NCBI RefSeq assembly: GCF_900156575.1
Contig: NZ_FTNY01000003.1
Location: forward strand, 620,001-684,000
Direction: 5' to 3'
From: Chryseobacterium shigense
GTDB lineage: Bacteria > Bacteroidota > Bacteroidia > Flavobacteriales > Weeksellaceae
Length of the DNA stretch: 64,000 bases
Both the position numbers and the translations under genes were made by a program. This document shows positions 44,552-53,467 of the stretch, piece by piece. The first letter of the stretch is position 1; every line of letters begins with the position of its first letter. The notes under the pieces were generated by a model, which was given only the letters and a program-made list of their open reading frames with translations, was not told the origin of the DNA and ran no database searches.

Positions 44552-44772
44552 TTATTCTATGATGGTCTTTTTGAAAAGGCCTTTGGATTTCAGTAATGAT
44601 ACTTTTGATGAATGATGGGTTTGAAAAATAAACTTCCTTATTTCCTGTACCTCACCTTGAGTTTTACCCTGGTTAGTTTTAATGACACGCTGAATTTTTT
44701 TTTCGACTGGATAACCGAAAAAAATGCTACAATACTCCCCAAAATAAGGATTGTTAAAAAATCTGAAATCAT
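44552..44772 (-). pseudogene. Small membrane protein gene interrupted at an A9 run
   Basis: The ATG at 44772 starts MISDFLTILILGSIVAFFSV, a membrane anchor, followed by IQSKKK. The frame then hits nine A (44703-44695) and ends at 44638 after a non-typical basic tail (44 aa). If one A is added, the frame continues IQRVIKTNQGKTQGEVQEIR... and ends at 44552, giving 73 aa with convincing composition. The gene is either a frameshift pseudogene or read by slippage at the A run. The family is unknown. Confidence 0.5.
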
Positions 44773-44996
44773 AATATTTTATTTTTAATTAAATGAATTG
44801 TAATCGCATTTTGTAAATGCATGAGACAAATCTAGTTATCAAAAAGGTATTCATTGACCTCTTATTTGACATTAATTAAAAAATTAAATCTTTTATTTTT
44901 CAAAAAGATTCAACCAATTGAAAATCACAACAATAAATACATAAGGATTTATTCATAATACGTTTCGAACTGTCTAAAAGGGGTTTAGCTACAAAA
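44773..44996. other. Intergenic stretch before the SusD terminator
   Basis: AT-rich; no ORF or convincing promoter recognised. Confidence 0.3.
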
Positions 44997-45025
44997 AAAC
45001 CGGAGCTATAAAAAAACTCCGGTTT
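44990..45025 (-). terminator. Rho-independent terminator of the SusC/SusD operon
   Basis: A 9-bp stem AAACCGGAG / CTCCGGTTT with an 11-nt loop; on the minus strand it ends in a run of seven T. Confidence 0.85.
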
Positions 45026-45076
45026 GATTTGATCAATCCTCAATGTATTCTAAAATGAATTTTAAAAATGGCTCTG

Positions 45077-46537
45077 TTAATTCTGTATAATCTGAGGATT
45101 GTTATTGATCTCTTTATTTGGAATCTGGAATATAAATTTATCCGGTGAAAGGTTCAGTCTTCCGAACGTATGATTTGTTCCTGAATAGATTCTTTCCAGA
45201 GGTGTTCCCAGTCTTTTCATATCAAACCAGGCGTAGCCCTCTCCCCACAGTTCGATTCTTTTTTGGAGCATAATTTCATTCATCAGGTTATTTCCTGAGT
45301 TGGAAGACAGTGTATAAGCACTGTTTCTTTTTGAAGTGATTTCATACAAAACCTGTCTGGCTTCAGTTTCTCTTCCCTGTCTTGCCAGCGCTTCAGCTTC
45401 TATATAGTAAAGTGAAGATGCTCTGATGTAGATATAGTCTCCCTCAAACAGAGTAGGATCTTTAAATTTCCAGTTCACGTAGGCAGGATAGTTTTTCTTC
45501 TTTCCATTAAAAGTATACGCCGCAGTCTGGCTTCCATTAAATACTTTTTTACGGTAATCCGTATCCGGAATTGCCTCATAAAGACGTTTATCGATCAGCT
45601 TATAGATCCTTGCGGCACCTGCATAGCCTTCGTTTGTATTATCGAACATAGAAAAGAAAGAAGCATAGTAGTTACCGATACTCATGGTAGACACCGTGTT
45701 ATGAAAACCCCACAGAACTTCAGGATTATTGATATTTGAAAATCCGGTTGTCGTATAATCATTTTCAGTCATCAGCGCTATTCCCTGCTTACTTTCATTA
45801 GCATACTTGCCTGCTTTGCTGTAATCTCCGGTTTCCAGATATACCTCAGCGGCAATAGCTTTCGCTGTTCTTTGATCGATCTGGGCTCTGGAAGGACGTG
45901 CATAGCTATCAAGAAGGACGATAGATTCTTCAATATCCCGTGTAATCTGCTGATAAACATCGGATACCGATGACCTCGCGAGACCCTGACTTTGATTACT
46001 GCTGGTCAGAACCAGCGGAAGCCCAGGCGCTGATGGGCTGTCCTTGTAACTTTTTGCATAGAAACGGACCAGATAAAAATAAGAATAGGCTCTCAATGCC
46101 AGCAACTGTCCTTTGATGGCTGTGTTATTGGTTTTTGTATCGTTTTTTAAATCATCAAGGAGTTTATTAATGACAAATATTCTTGCATAAAAAGTAGTCC
46201 AGACAAATTCTGCAGCAGAATTACTGGCATTGGTCGCTTCATAATTATAAAACATCCCCAAATGCTGATTGGTGGACTGTATCACATCATTGGACATCAG
46301 ATCAGCTCCTCCTTTGATGGCCATTATCCCAAAATCAGAATGTGCTGTGGAACCGCCCGCACCGTTACTTCTGAGATCAAGATAGATCCCACCCAGGATT
46401 TTTTCAGGTTTTGACTGGTCATTATTCAACTGTTCTCCGGAGATATCTCCTTCCGGAAGGGTATTTAAATCATTGGCACAACTACTCGCAATCAAACTGA
46501 TAGAAAGAGCTGCTATAAAGTATTTTATTGTTTTCAT
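45077..46537 (-). CDS. RagB/SusD-family nutrient-binding lipoprotein
   Basis: 486 aa with a lipobox (SLIASSC). SusD fold features: LNTLPEGDISGEQL at the N-terminus, a TPR-like helical core with LLALRAYSYFYLVRFYAKSY (near 130-150) and AIAAEVYLETGDYSKAGKY, and the C-terminal LWGEGYAWFDMKRLG. SusD proteins form a lid on the SusC pore and capture glycans or peptides at the cell surface. It follows SusC by 10 nt and is closed by a terminator. No hydrolase gene accompanies the pair, so the substrate cannot be guessed. Confidence 0.93.
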   Translation of the reverse strand: MKTIKYFIAALSISLIASSCANDLNTLPEGDISGEQLNNDQSKPEKILGGIYLDLRSNGAGGSTAHSDFGIMAIKGGADLMSNDVIQSTNQHLGMFYNYEATNASNSAAEFVWTTFYARIFVINKLLDDLKNDTKTNNTAIKGQLLALRAYSYFYLVRFYAKSYKDSPSAPGLPLVLTSSNQSQGLARSSVSDVYQQITRDIEESIVLLDSYARPSRAQIDQRTAKAIAAEVYLETGDYSKAGKYANESKQGIALMTENDYTTTGFSNINNPEVLWGFHNTVSTMSIGNYYASFFSMFDNTNEGYAGAARIYKLIDKRLYEAIPDTDYRKKVFNGSQTAAYTFNGKKKNYPAYVNWKFKDPTLFEGDYIYIRASSLYYIEAEALARQGRETEARQVLYEITSKRNSAYTLSSNSGNNLMNEIMLQKRIELWGEGYAWFDMKRLGTPLERIYSGTNHTFGRLNLSPDKFIFQIPNKEINNNPQIIQN

Positions 46538-46547
46538 TTGTCTTTTG

Positions 46548-49502
46548 TTAAAAATTAAATTTAAATCCTAAAGAAACGCTGGACAGGGTTGAGTATCTGT
46601 ATGGATCCGAAACTCCGGTCAAAGAAGTTCGGGGATCATATCCTTTTCTCTTGGACCACAAATAGAGGTTGTTTCCCGTCACATATATTTTCAGACCTGA
46701 TAAACCTGCCTGTTGGGCAAAACCATCGGGTAACTGATAAGACACGGTAACATCCTGAAGGCTGATATAATCTGATTTGATCAGGTAAAGTGTAGAGTGT
46801 CCGTTCTGATTGGTTGCAGTCAGATCTACTCTTGGTAAAGCCGCATTTGGATTCTCCGGTGTCCAGGTTTTACTTAAATCTGTGGAATAGTTAGACGCAT
46901 ACGTATCTGAATGGAACAGACTTCTGTAAATATCATCATAGCCGTATCCTCCAAACTGGTAGGCAAAATTAACCGCCAGACTGAAGCCTTTGTAGGTAAA
47001 ATCTGTTCCAAATCCACCATACACTTTCGGAATAGCTGATTTTCCGGTGTTGTAATCGGTAGCTTCTTTGTAATTGGCTGTGATCGTGGTTTCTTCCTGT
47101 TGTGTCGTTGGATTGACCGCTGTTCTGTACCATTGTGCATCGCCGTTTGCGGGGTTTACTCCTGCAAATTTCTTCAGATAATAGGTATATCTGTCATCCC
47201 CTTCGTTCAGAATAAACAGACCACTGACAAGACCTGTGTTTCTTTGCTCCGCAGGCAGTTTGGTAATTTTGTTTTTATAATGGGTGGCGTTTCCGTATAC
47301 ATTCCAATGGAATTGCCCTGAACGAAGAATTTCCACATTCAGATTCGCCTGAACCCCTTTGTTGATCATATCTCCGATATTACCGTATTTGACATAAGAA
47401 CCTGCATTAGAAGGAGGCAAAGGAAGCGCATAGATCATATCTGAGACTTTTCTTTCAAAATAATCCGCATTCAGATTGATTTTATTTTTGAAAAGTGAGA
47501 TTTCAAAACCGGCATTCAGATTTTTTGACGTTTCCCATTTCAGATCTTTATTTCCCTGTTTTTTCAGAGACAGAACCGGTTTGTCATCCCCAAAATTGTT
47601 GATTCCATAGATATCCTGATAAGCGTAATAGTCTCTTGCGGAGCCATCCAGCAAAATATTATCATTTCCCTGCTGTCCGTAAGACGCTTTTAATCTTAAT
47701 GAATTGATGACGGTATTGTCTTTAAGGAAATCCTCTTTAGCCACATTCCACGCCACGCCTAAGCCATAAAAATTACCCCACCTGCTCTCGGGAGAGAATA
47801 CGGAAGAGCCATCTCTTCTGATGTTTGCGTTAAAGAAGTATTTACCGTCATAGTTATAAAGTAATCGTGTGAAATAGCCTTCTACTGCATATTCATAGCC
47901 GTTTCCAGAGAGATCGGTTATTCTTACCGCGTTGTCGAAAGACTGTGAATTGGGTAATAAAAGCTGCTGTTTGGATCCTGAAAATCCATCGCTTTTTATT
48001 TTATTTAGTTCATGCCCGATCAGAATGTTGAAATTGTGTTGACCCAGTTTTTTCTGATAGGTAAGCAATTGCTGATGGTTTAAAGTATACTTGAAAACAG
48101 AACCCATATTGATTGTTCCTCCTACAGATGAAGAAGTTCCTCCTAATGTATTTCCAAACTGAAGATTTTTTGTATTTTCCAGATACGCTCCGAAATTATA
48201 GGTAAAGTCTAAACCTTTAATGATCTCATAATTCAGACCCAAATTGGCGTTTGTTATATTATTGGTTGTCTGGGATTTGTCGTATTGCAGATTTCCTACC
48301 GGATTTTCAAAAACCGCATAAGACCTCGTGGCTCCGTTGGGCCCCTGCCCGTCACCATAATCGTATAATACCTGTCCGCTGTTATCATATAGAATCTGGT
48401 AATTGTCATCTCTCAGAAAAACAGGATAGAAAGGCGCTATGTTTCTGGCGAACTGAAAAGGATTGGAAAATCCAGCTGATTCACCGAAATTCTGTTTGCT
48501 GTAAGTATAGGAAAGATTAGTGGTGAGTTTCAGTTTTCGGGTAATGGCGTAGTCCAGATTGGATCTTATTCCAAATCTTTTAAATCCGGAACCGATGAGG
48601 TAGCCCTGATCATCCAAGTAATTTAATGATGTGTACGATTTTACCAGATCATTATTGGCCGTAATTCCTAAACTTGCTTCTCTTCGTAATCCCGGTTTAA
48701 AAATCAACTTTTTCCAGTTATCCTGATACAATAGTCTGGCATCAGGATTAAAGACCCCATCTTTAGCGATCAATGTACTAAAAGGAACGTTATAGACATT
48801 ATATCCCAACTTAGACAGCGCCGTGATACCAACATCGTGAGGGCTCGCGCCGGAAGGAACCGCTCCGGGCTGTGTCAATCTCGCCACTTCCCCAATTCTC
48901 GCCCTGTTATAAAATGCGGTGTAATAGTCCTGTGGTGAAGTATATACCGAATAATCCTCAATAGATCTGAAGTTCACTCCTGTTTTTATATCCGCCTCTA
49001 TATGCAGACCTTTCGATTTCCCTCTTTTGGTATTAACGATGATCACGCCATTAGCACCTCTTGAACCATATAATGCATTAGACGAAGCATCTTCAAGAAA
49101 GGAAATGCTTTCTATATCGGTTCCCGGAATACTGTTCAGGTTTCCGTTGTAAGGTATACCATCCAGTACAATAAGCGGATCACTGGATGCATTAATGGAT
49201 CCTATTCCCCTCATTCTGATGGTAGGCTGGGATCCCGGCTGACCGGAAGAGATCACCTGTACTCCGGCCACTTTCCCTCCAATTCCCTGAAGTATATTTC
49301 CGTTTTGAAGATTGGCTAAATCCTTCGTTTTCAGGGATTGTACGGAACCTGTTATTTCCTCTTTTTTCTGCTTTCCAAAAGCGACCACTACCACTTCCTG
49401 TATGGCCTGTTCCCTGGAAAGACTGTCTCTGCTTTGTGCAAAACCCAATTCTGCCAATAGAATCATGGCCAATACACCCATTTTACATTGCTGTTTCCTC
49501 AT
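46548..49502 (-). CDS. SusC/RagA-family TonB-linked outer-membrane protein
   Basis: 984 aa, signal peptide ending LGFAQ. The mature chain goes after ~20 residues straight into a TonB-box-like EVVVVAFGKQKKEEITGSVQ and plug motifs (GKVAGVQVISSGQPGSQPTIRMRG cited as GKVAGVQVISSGQPG, DPLIVLDGIPY, SRGANGVIIVNTKRG); the carboxypeptidase-like N-terminal domain common in SusC proteins is absent. The barrel ends LSSVSLGFKFNF. It imports a ligand captured by SusD using TonB energy. Confidence 0.93.
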   Translation of the reverse strand: MRKQQCKMGVLAMILLAELGFAQSRDSLSREQAIQEVVVVAFGKQKKEEITGSVQSLKTKDLANLQNGNILQGIGGKVAGVQVISSGQPGSQPTIRMRGIGSINASSDPLIVLDGIPYNGNLNSIPGTDIESISFLEDASSNALYGSRGANGVIIVNTKRGKSKGLHIEADIKTGVNFRSIEDYSVYTSPQDYYTAFYNRARIGEVARLTQPGAVPSGASPHDVGITALSKLGYNVYNVPFSTLIAKDGVFNPDARLLYQDNWKKLIFKPGLRREASLGITANNDLVKSYTSLNYLDDQGYLIGSGFKRFGIRSNLDYAITRKLKLTTNLSYTYSKQNFGESAGFSNPFQFARNIAPFYPVFLRDDNYQILYDNSGQVLYDYGDGQGPNGATRSYAVFENPVGNLQYDKSQTTNNITNANLGLNYEIIKGLDFTYNFGAYLENTKNLQFGNTLGGTSSSVGGTINMGSVFKYTLNHQQLLTYQKKLGQHNFNILIGHELNKIKSDGFSGSKQQLLLPNSQSFDNAVRITDLSGNGYEYAVEGYFTRLLYNYDGKYFFNANIRRDGSSVFSPESRWGNFYGLGVAWNVAKEDFLKDNTVINSLRLKASYGQQGNDNILLDGSARDYYAYQDIYGINNFGDDKPVLSLKKQGNKDLKWETSKNLNAGFEISLFKNKINLNADYFERKVSDMIYALPLPPSNAGSYVKYGNIGDMINKGVQANLNVEILRSGQFHWNVYGNATHYKNKITKLPAEQRNTGLVSGLFILNEGDDRYTYYLKKFAGVNPANGDAQWYRTAVNPTTQQEETTITANYKEATDYNTGKSAIPKVYGGFGTDFTYKGFSLAVNFAYQFGGYGYDDIYRSLFHSDTYASNYSTDLSKTWTPENPNAALPRVDLTATNQNGHSTLYLIKSDYISLQDVTVSYQLPDGFAQQAGLSGLKIYVTGNNLYLWSKRKGYDPRTSLTGVSDPYRYSTLSSVSLGFKFNF

Positions 49503-49697
49503 TATACTAATTTTTGTTTTTTTGAATGGCAGATTACCCTTATTCTCTCCGGTTATGATACAAGAATCCCCCTCTCCCTTTTCAGAAAGATTGTCATAAA
49601 GAAGAATTTTGAGACCGGCAGAAAACAGATCTGCCTTAGAATGATTTTGGAATTATTGTGATTGAATTCCTATAGTTATCTCTGTGTTTTCAGAAGT

Positions 49698-49853
49698 TTA
49701 TGCCTGCATCATTCTGCACATCCAAAAGCCAGAACACATATCAGGAACGATAAGATGGTGTTGTGAAAGGCAAGCTTCTGCACAACCTTCTTGTTGAGCA
49801 GATACAGAAGCTATAGTGGTGCATAGGAAAGAATTGAATGAATGCTTATTCAT
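49698..49853 (-). CDS. Possible 51-aa Cys-rich peptide upstream of SusC
   Basis: The frame MNKHSFNSFLCTTIASVSAQ... has five Cys (positions 11, 24, 28, 40, 46) and a Met/Cys-rich end (WMCRMMQA). It lies 195 nt upstream of the SusC ATG and 31 nt downstream of a good promoter match. The length is short enough to be chance; no modification or export genes are adjacent. If real, it could be a precursor peptide or a leader ORF controlling susC. Confidence 0.3.
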   Translation of the reverse strand: MNKHSFNSFLCTTIASVSAQQEGCAEACLSQHHLIVPDMCSGFWMCRMMQA

Positions 49854-49884
49854 GAGAATACATTTTAACTTTTTTTAACTGGGT

Positions 49885-49913
49885 CAAAAGTATTTAATTA
49901 TTTACGAATCAAA
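49885..49913 (-). promoter_or_regulatory. Candidate promoter for mini-ORF and SusC/SusD
   Basis: TTTG (49913-49910), 17-nt spacer, TACTTTTG (49892-49885), consensus TAnnTTTG. No other candidate as good lies closer to SusC, so the leader of the susCD message would be about 375 nt long. Confidence 0.5.
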
Positions 49914-50225
49914 TCACACGGGCGTATGAGATAAATCATATAAGCCTACTAAATCAATAGACTATTAAAAATATTTGAACAGAATGTGAATTAATTGAGT
50001 CCTCTGATGCTGTAAACAGGATCAGCAGAAAGTCTTTATCAGCTATAATTATCAGGATATTCTTCTAAAAACCGCACTGGATAAGCATTATCAAAAATTG
50101 CTTTATCTCTCTGAAAGTCAAAACAAAATGTTGTAAATTTATTAAGGGACAAAAACAGTGTTTTCCCCCTTTTGTAGAGTTAAGCAGTTCCCTAATTTTG
50201 TTCTGTAAAATTAAAAACCATAAAA
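49914..50225. other. Divergent intergenic region
   Basis: Between the susCD promoter and the lipoprotein gene at 50226. AT-rich with no ORF; TTTTGTAGAG and TTTTGTTC near 50171 and 50198 are weak promoter-like elements for the plus-strand operon. Confidence 0.3.
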
Positions 50226-50792
50226 ATGAAAACTTCTTTACTATTCAAAAATCCAAACTGGCTCTTTGCCATTATTATTTCTAGTTTTTGCCTGCTAAGC
50301 TGCACACGGTGTTCCGAACCACCCAAAGAACCCGTGAGTGACAGTTATAAAAAGAAGCTCATCAGCTACCGTGAAGGGCGGATACTTTATGATGAATATT
50401 CCAGAACCAACAATGTCATCCTTACCAGATCCAGAAACGGAGAGCCGGATTCACGCTGGTACTGGTTTTCGGTAGAAGATCTGGAGGGATATATCAAATA
50501 CGTGAAAGAAACCGCTAAAAAGCAAAAACTTAAAAACCCCGGGATCAGAATTTATATGGGAAAATATCCCATGAATCATCCTAAAAATAAAATGGCAAAA
50601 CCTGAATACGCAGGCTATCAGACGATATTTCTGGTACCCACTGCTCAAAATCTAAAAAGAGACAGCACAACCGCCAGATCCAAAACAATGAAGTTAACTA
50701 CAGATGAAAACACCAATGTAACGGAAATGCAGGTTATGAATATGACGAATCTGGCCCCGCCCCCTAAAGTATCCACAGCAGATATGCCGTAA
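50226..50792 (+). CDS. Lipoprotein, first gene of a two-component operon
   Basis: 188 aa. Lipobox FCLLSC (Cys about residue 26) followed by TRCSEPPKEP. The middle (DSRWYWFSVEDLEGYIKYVKE, cited as WYWFSVEDLEGYIKYV) and NPGIRIYMGKYP look like a small alpha/beta domain; the C-terminus is Thr/Met-rich and disordered. I recognise no named family, but lipoprotein / 7TM / histidine kinase / NarL regulator order suggests it delivers or senses an envelope signal. Next gene starts 12 nt downstream. Confidence 0.6.
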   Translation: MKTSLLFKNPNWLFAIIISSFCLLSCTRCSEPPKEPVSDSYKKKLISYREGRILYDEYSRTNNVILTRSRNGEPDSRWYWFSVEDLEGYIKYVKETAKKQKLKNPGIRIYMGKYPMNHPKNKMAKPEYAGYQTIFLVPTAQNLKRDSTTARSKTMKLTTDENTNVTEMQVMNMTNLAPPPKVSTADMP

Positions 50793-50804
50793 AAAATAAA
50801 TGTC

Positions 50805-51449
50805 ATGAACTGGAACATAGAAACCGGGAAACAGATATCCATGACCATCCCTGTTATCGTGATGGTCTTGATGATGATGAAATCCAGGAAAATCAGGAGA
50901 GAAAATTTATTTTTTATCGGAGGATACGGATTGCTTTCAATAATAGATATTTTCTGCCATTTTTATTTCAAGGCAACCCATCAGTCTACCGAAATATTTT
51001 ATGTGATCGGGCTTTTAGTGATCGTCTTTTTCCTGTATTTAATCTATTACTTTCAATTATTGTATTTGCCTGTTCTTAAAAAAATACAAGGGTTCCTGCT
51101 GGTTATTTTTCTGATCAATCTTATTGTAATGTTTTATATAAAGGATGATCTTTTACATCATTTTTCATTTAATATTCTGTATACGGATATTCTATTGCTG
51201 ATGTTTTCCATTATTTTATTTTTATACCAGACTTTTAACTCAGATAAAATACTGGATCTCAATAACTATTTCCCTTTCTGGATCTCAGTCGCCCTGCTGA
51301 TTCTTTTTATAGGCAGTATTCCGATCTTTTATTTCAGGACTACGGTTTCAGAACATATTTATTTTTTCATCCTGTTTATGCTGAACTTTATCAGTAACGG
51401 AATACTCCTGCTGGGGTTGGTTTTGAATAAACAGGAAAAGCTCAGATAA
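50805..51449 (+). CDS. Seven-helix membrane protein of the two-component operon
   Basis: 214 aa with seven predicted membrane helices and short loops; aromatic, charged residues (FCHFYFKATHQSTE, DDLLHHFSFN) fall between helices. No family recognised. It lies between the lipoprotein and the histidine kinase (gaps 12 and 15 nt). The kinase itself has only one membrane segment and almost no sensor part, so this protein may be the actual sensor. Confidence 0.6.
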   Translation: MNWNIETGKQISMTIPVIVMVLMMMKSRKIRRENLFFIGGYGLLSIIDIFCHFYFKATHQSTEIFYVIGLLVIVFFLYLIYYFQLLYLPVLKKIQGFLLVIFLINLIVMFYIKDDLLHHFSFNILYTDILLLMFSIILFLYQTFNSDKILDLNNYFPFWISVALLILFIGSIPIFYFRTTVSEHIYFFILFMLNFISNGILLLGLVLNKQEKLR

Positions 51450-51464
51450 GTACCCTATTGAAAT

Positions 51465-52235
51465 ATGGAAGAAAATAATTTGGTCATTACCTTTACGATT
51501 ACCTTACTTATTGTCGTTTTGACAATGATCTTCATCTATGTGGTTTTTATCAAAAAGAAAACTACTCTTCTGATCGCACAAAAAGAAAAAGACATGCGCT
51601 TTGAAAAAGAGCTGGCTACCTCACAGGTTGAAATAAAGGAACAAACGCTGAATTATATCGGTCAGGAACTGCATGATGATGTAGGACAAAAACTTTCAGT
51701 GGTTCGTCTACGCCAAAATCAGCTTATTTCCAAGCTGAAGCATTCAGAAAAAGAGGAACTTAATGAGCTGAGTGAATTGCTGGGTGAATGCATTCAGGAT
51801 ATCAGAAATTTGTCTAAAACACTGATTACCGAACAGATCATTCATTTTGGGTTGACAGAATCCATAGAAAGAGAGGTAAAAAGAATACAAAAACTTAAAT
51901 TATTAAAAATAGAATTCATCACCCAGAAACAGGATATTGATATTTCTCCCAAACATGGTCTGATTCTCTTCAGGATCATTCAGGAAAGCATTAATAATAT
52001 CTTAAAGCATTCCAGAGCCAAAAATGTAGCCATCCGGCTGGATGATGATCATGAAACCTTACGCATCAATATTTCAGATAACGGAAAAGGATTTGATACC
52101 CACCAGATACAGGACGGTTCAGGATTGAAAAATATGGAACTCAGAGCAAAACTGATTCACGCAGAATTCTCCATAGAGTCAGAACTTGATAAAGGAACAC
52201 AGACTTCAATAACCTATTACAAACACATCACATGA
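51465..52235 (+). CDS. NarX-type sensor histidine kinase (HisKA_3)
   Basis: 256 aa. One membrane helix (about 8-28), a short coiled coil, then HisKA_3 with the phospho-His in IGQELHDDVGQKLS near residue 69, and the ATPase with ESINNILKHSRAKNV, DNGKGFD and GSGLKNMELRA. The lack of a periplasmic domain suggests that sensing is done by a partner, probably the 7TM or lipoprotein upstream. Its stop overlaps the regulator start by 4 nt (translational coupling). Confidence 0.9.
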   Translation: MEENNLVITFTITLLIVVLTMIFIYVVFIKKKTTLLIAQKEKDMRFEKELATSQVEIKEQTLNYIGQELHDDVGQKLSVVRLRQNQLISKLKHSEKEELNELSELLGECIQDIRNLSKTLITEQIIHFGLTESIEREVKRIQKLKLLKIEFITQKQDIDISPKHGLILFRIIQESINNILKHSRAKNVAIRLDDDHETLRINISDNGKGFDTHQIQDGSGLKNMELRAKLIHAEFSIESELDKGTQTSITYYKHIT

Positions 52236-52876
52236 AAACCATTCCCATAGCTATCGTAGATGATCATACTTTAATGTCCAAAGCACTGGAAAATATGATC
52301 ATGGAAAATCCTCAATACAGGGTGATTATGAATCATCCGAACGGAGAAGATTTTATAGCGGCCATAGAAAAAGCTTCGGAACTTCCGGCTGTTGTACTCA
52401 TGGATATCAATATGCCTTATAAAAACGGTATAGAAACCACCGAATGGCTCAGCGAATATCATCCCAACATCAAAGTAATTGCCCTCACCATGGAAGATGA
52501 TGAAAAAATACTCATCAAAATGCTGAAGGCAGGTGCCAAAGGTTATCTCCTGAAAGATATGCAGCCATCCATTCTTTTTCAGGCGATCGATACGGTATAT
52601 GATAAGGGAAGTTTTTATACTGATTTTGTCGCTCAGAAATTATTGAAAGTAAAAACAGAAGATCTCAAAACAGCTTCCCTCCTTTCCGAATTGAAAGACA
52701 GGGAAAAGGAATTTATAAAATGGGCCTGCAGCGAGCTTACGTACAAAGAAATAGCCGATAAAATGTTCCTCAGCCCCAAAACCATTGATGGCTACAGGGA
52801 TTCTGTTTTCACCAAACTGGAAATCAAAAACAGGGTGGGTCTGGTTCTTTTTGCCTTAAAACATGATCTCTGCTGA
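52232..52876 (+). CDS. NarL/FixJ-family response regulator
   Basis: 214 aa. Receiver with IVDDH, phospho-Asp in VVLMDINMPYKNG and Lys in YLLKDMQPS; LuxR-type HTH at residues ~150-210 (LKDREKEFIKWACSELTYKEIADKMFLS cited as ELTYKEIADKMFLSPKTIDGY). It acts with the overlapping kinase gene; target genes are unknown. Confidence 0.92.
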   Translation: MKTIPIAIVDDHTLMSKALENMIMENPQYRVIMNHPNGEDFIAAIEKASELPAVVLMDINMPYKNGIETTEWLSEYHPNIKVIALTMEDDEKILIKMLKAGAKGYLLKDMQPSILFQAIDTVYDKGSFYTDFVAQKLLKVKTEDLKTASLLSELKDREKEFIKWACSELTYKEIADKMFLSPKTIDGYRDSVFTKLEIKNRVGLVLFALKHDLC

Positions 52877-53073
52877 TTTAATTTTTTACTTAAATCATTA
52901 TATATCAAAACATTTCACAGTTCATCAATCATCCGGTAGATTTTTACAATGTATCGGATTTTTTCATTTTCCCTGCATTCTAATCGTTCATAAAATAGTT
53001 CAGTTTTAAAAATAAGATCCTTATTTTTCCAATTGCCTTTAATTAATACCTATTGTAAAAAAATTGCTTATTA
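52877..53073. other. Intergenic stretch left of the inverted element
   Basis: AT-rich, no ORF. No clear terminator was seen after the regulator gene. Confidence 0.3.
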
Positions 53074-53245
53074 TTTTAACGCAAAGTCGATTTTAATGCT
53101 CTGGAGGATTAGGAGAGCAAAGAAGGAATCAATGAAATTGATTCGAATAAGCAAACGTTTTATCCATTCACTCCATCAGCGACGTAGTCGAACTCTTTGC
53201 CTTCCTCAAAATTATATGCTTCCTCAATAAACCTTTGCGTTAAAA
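53074..53245. repeat. Inverted-repeat-bounded non-coding element
   Basis: TTTTAACGCAAAG at 53074-53086 and its exact reverse complement CTTTGCGTTAAAA at 53233-53245 bracket 172 bp. Just inside both ends are related blocks (aggagagcaaagaagg on one strand, aggaaggcaaagag on the other). It contains no gene. It looks like a small mobile or structural repeat, or two opposed copies of an intergenic repeat. Confidence 0.5.
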
Positions 53246-53415
53246 AAGAATTTATCTTCCAAATCCCCCAATCATCCGTGCAAATCTGTACAATCCGGGT
53301 TAAAAATACCATCAACCTCAAAAAAGGGGTTTTACCTACCACACAATCAGTCCTTTCCCTCTGTTTTTGTCCTGTTAAATAATGGAATTTTGTCCTGTAA
53401 AACCAATCCATGAAG

Positions 53416-53467
53416 GCGAAACCCGAAAAGCCGAAACAGAGTAGGGACAATTTAAAAACTAATCGAA
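53416..53467 (+). promoter_or_regulatory. Leader motif of the metacaspase gene
   Basis: GGCG, CCGAAAAGCC (53423-53432), AGAGTAGG (53438-53445) and AAAAACT directly before the ATG at 53468. The same series of blocks precedes the trypsin-like gene at 54323-54381. Confidence 0.5.

Noticed and set aside
49503..49697. Possible riboswitch in the susC leader
   Set aside because: No conserved cobalamin, TPP or other riboswitch core was recognised.
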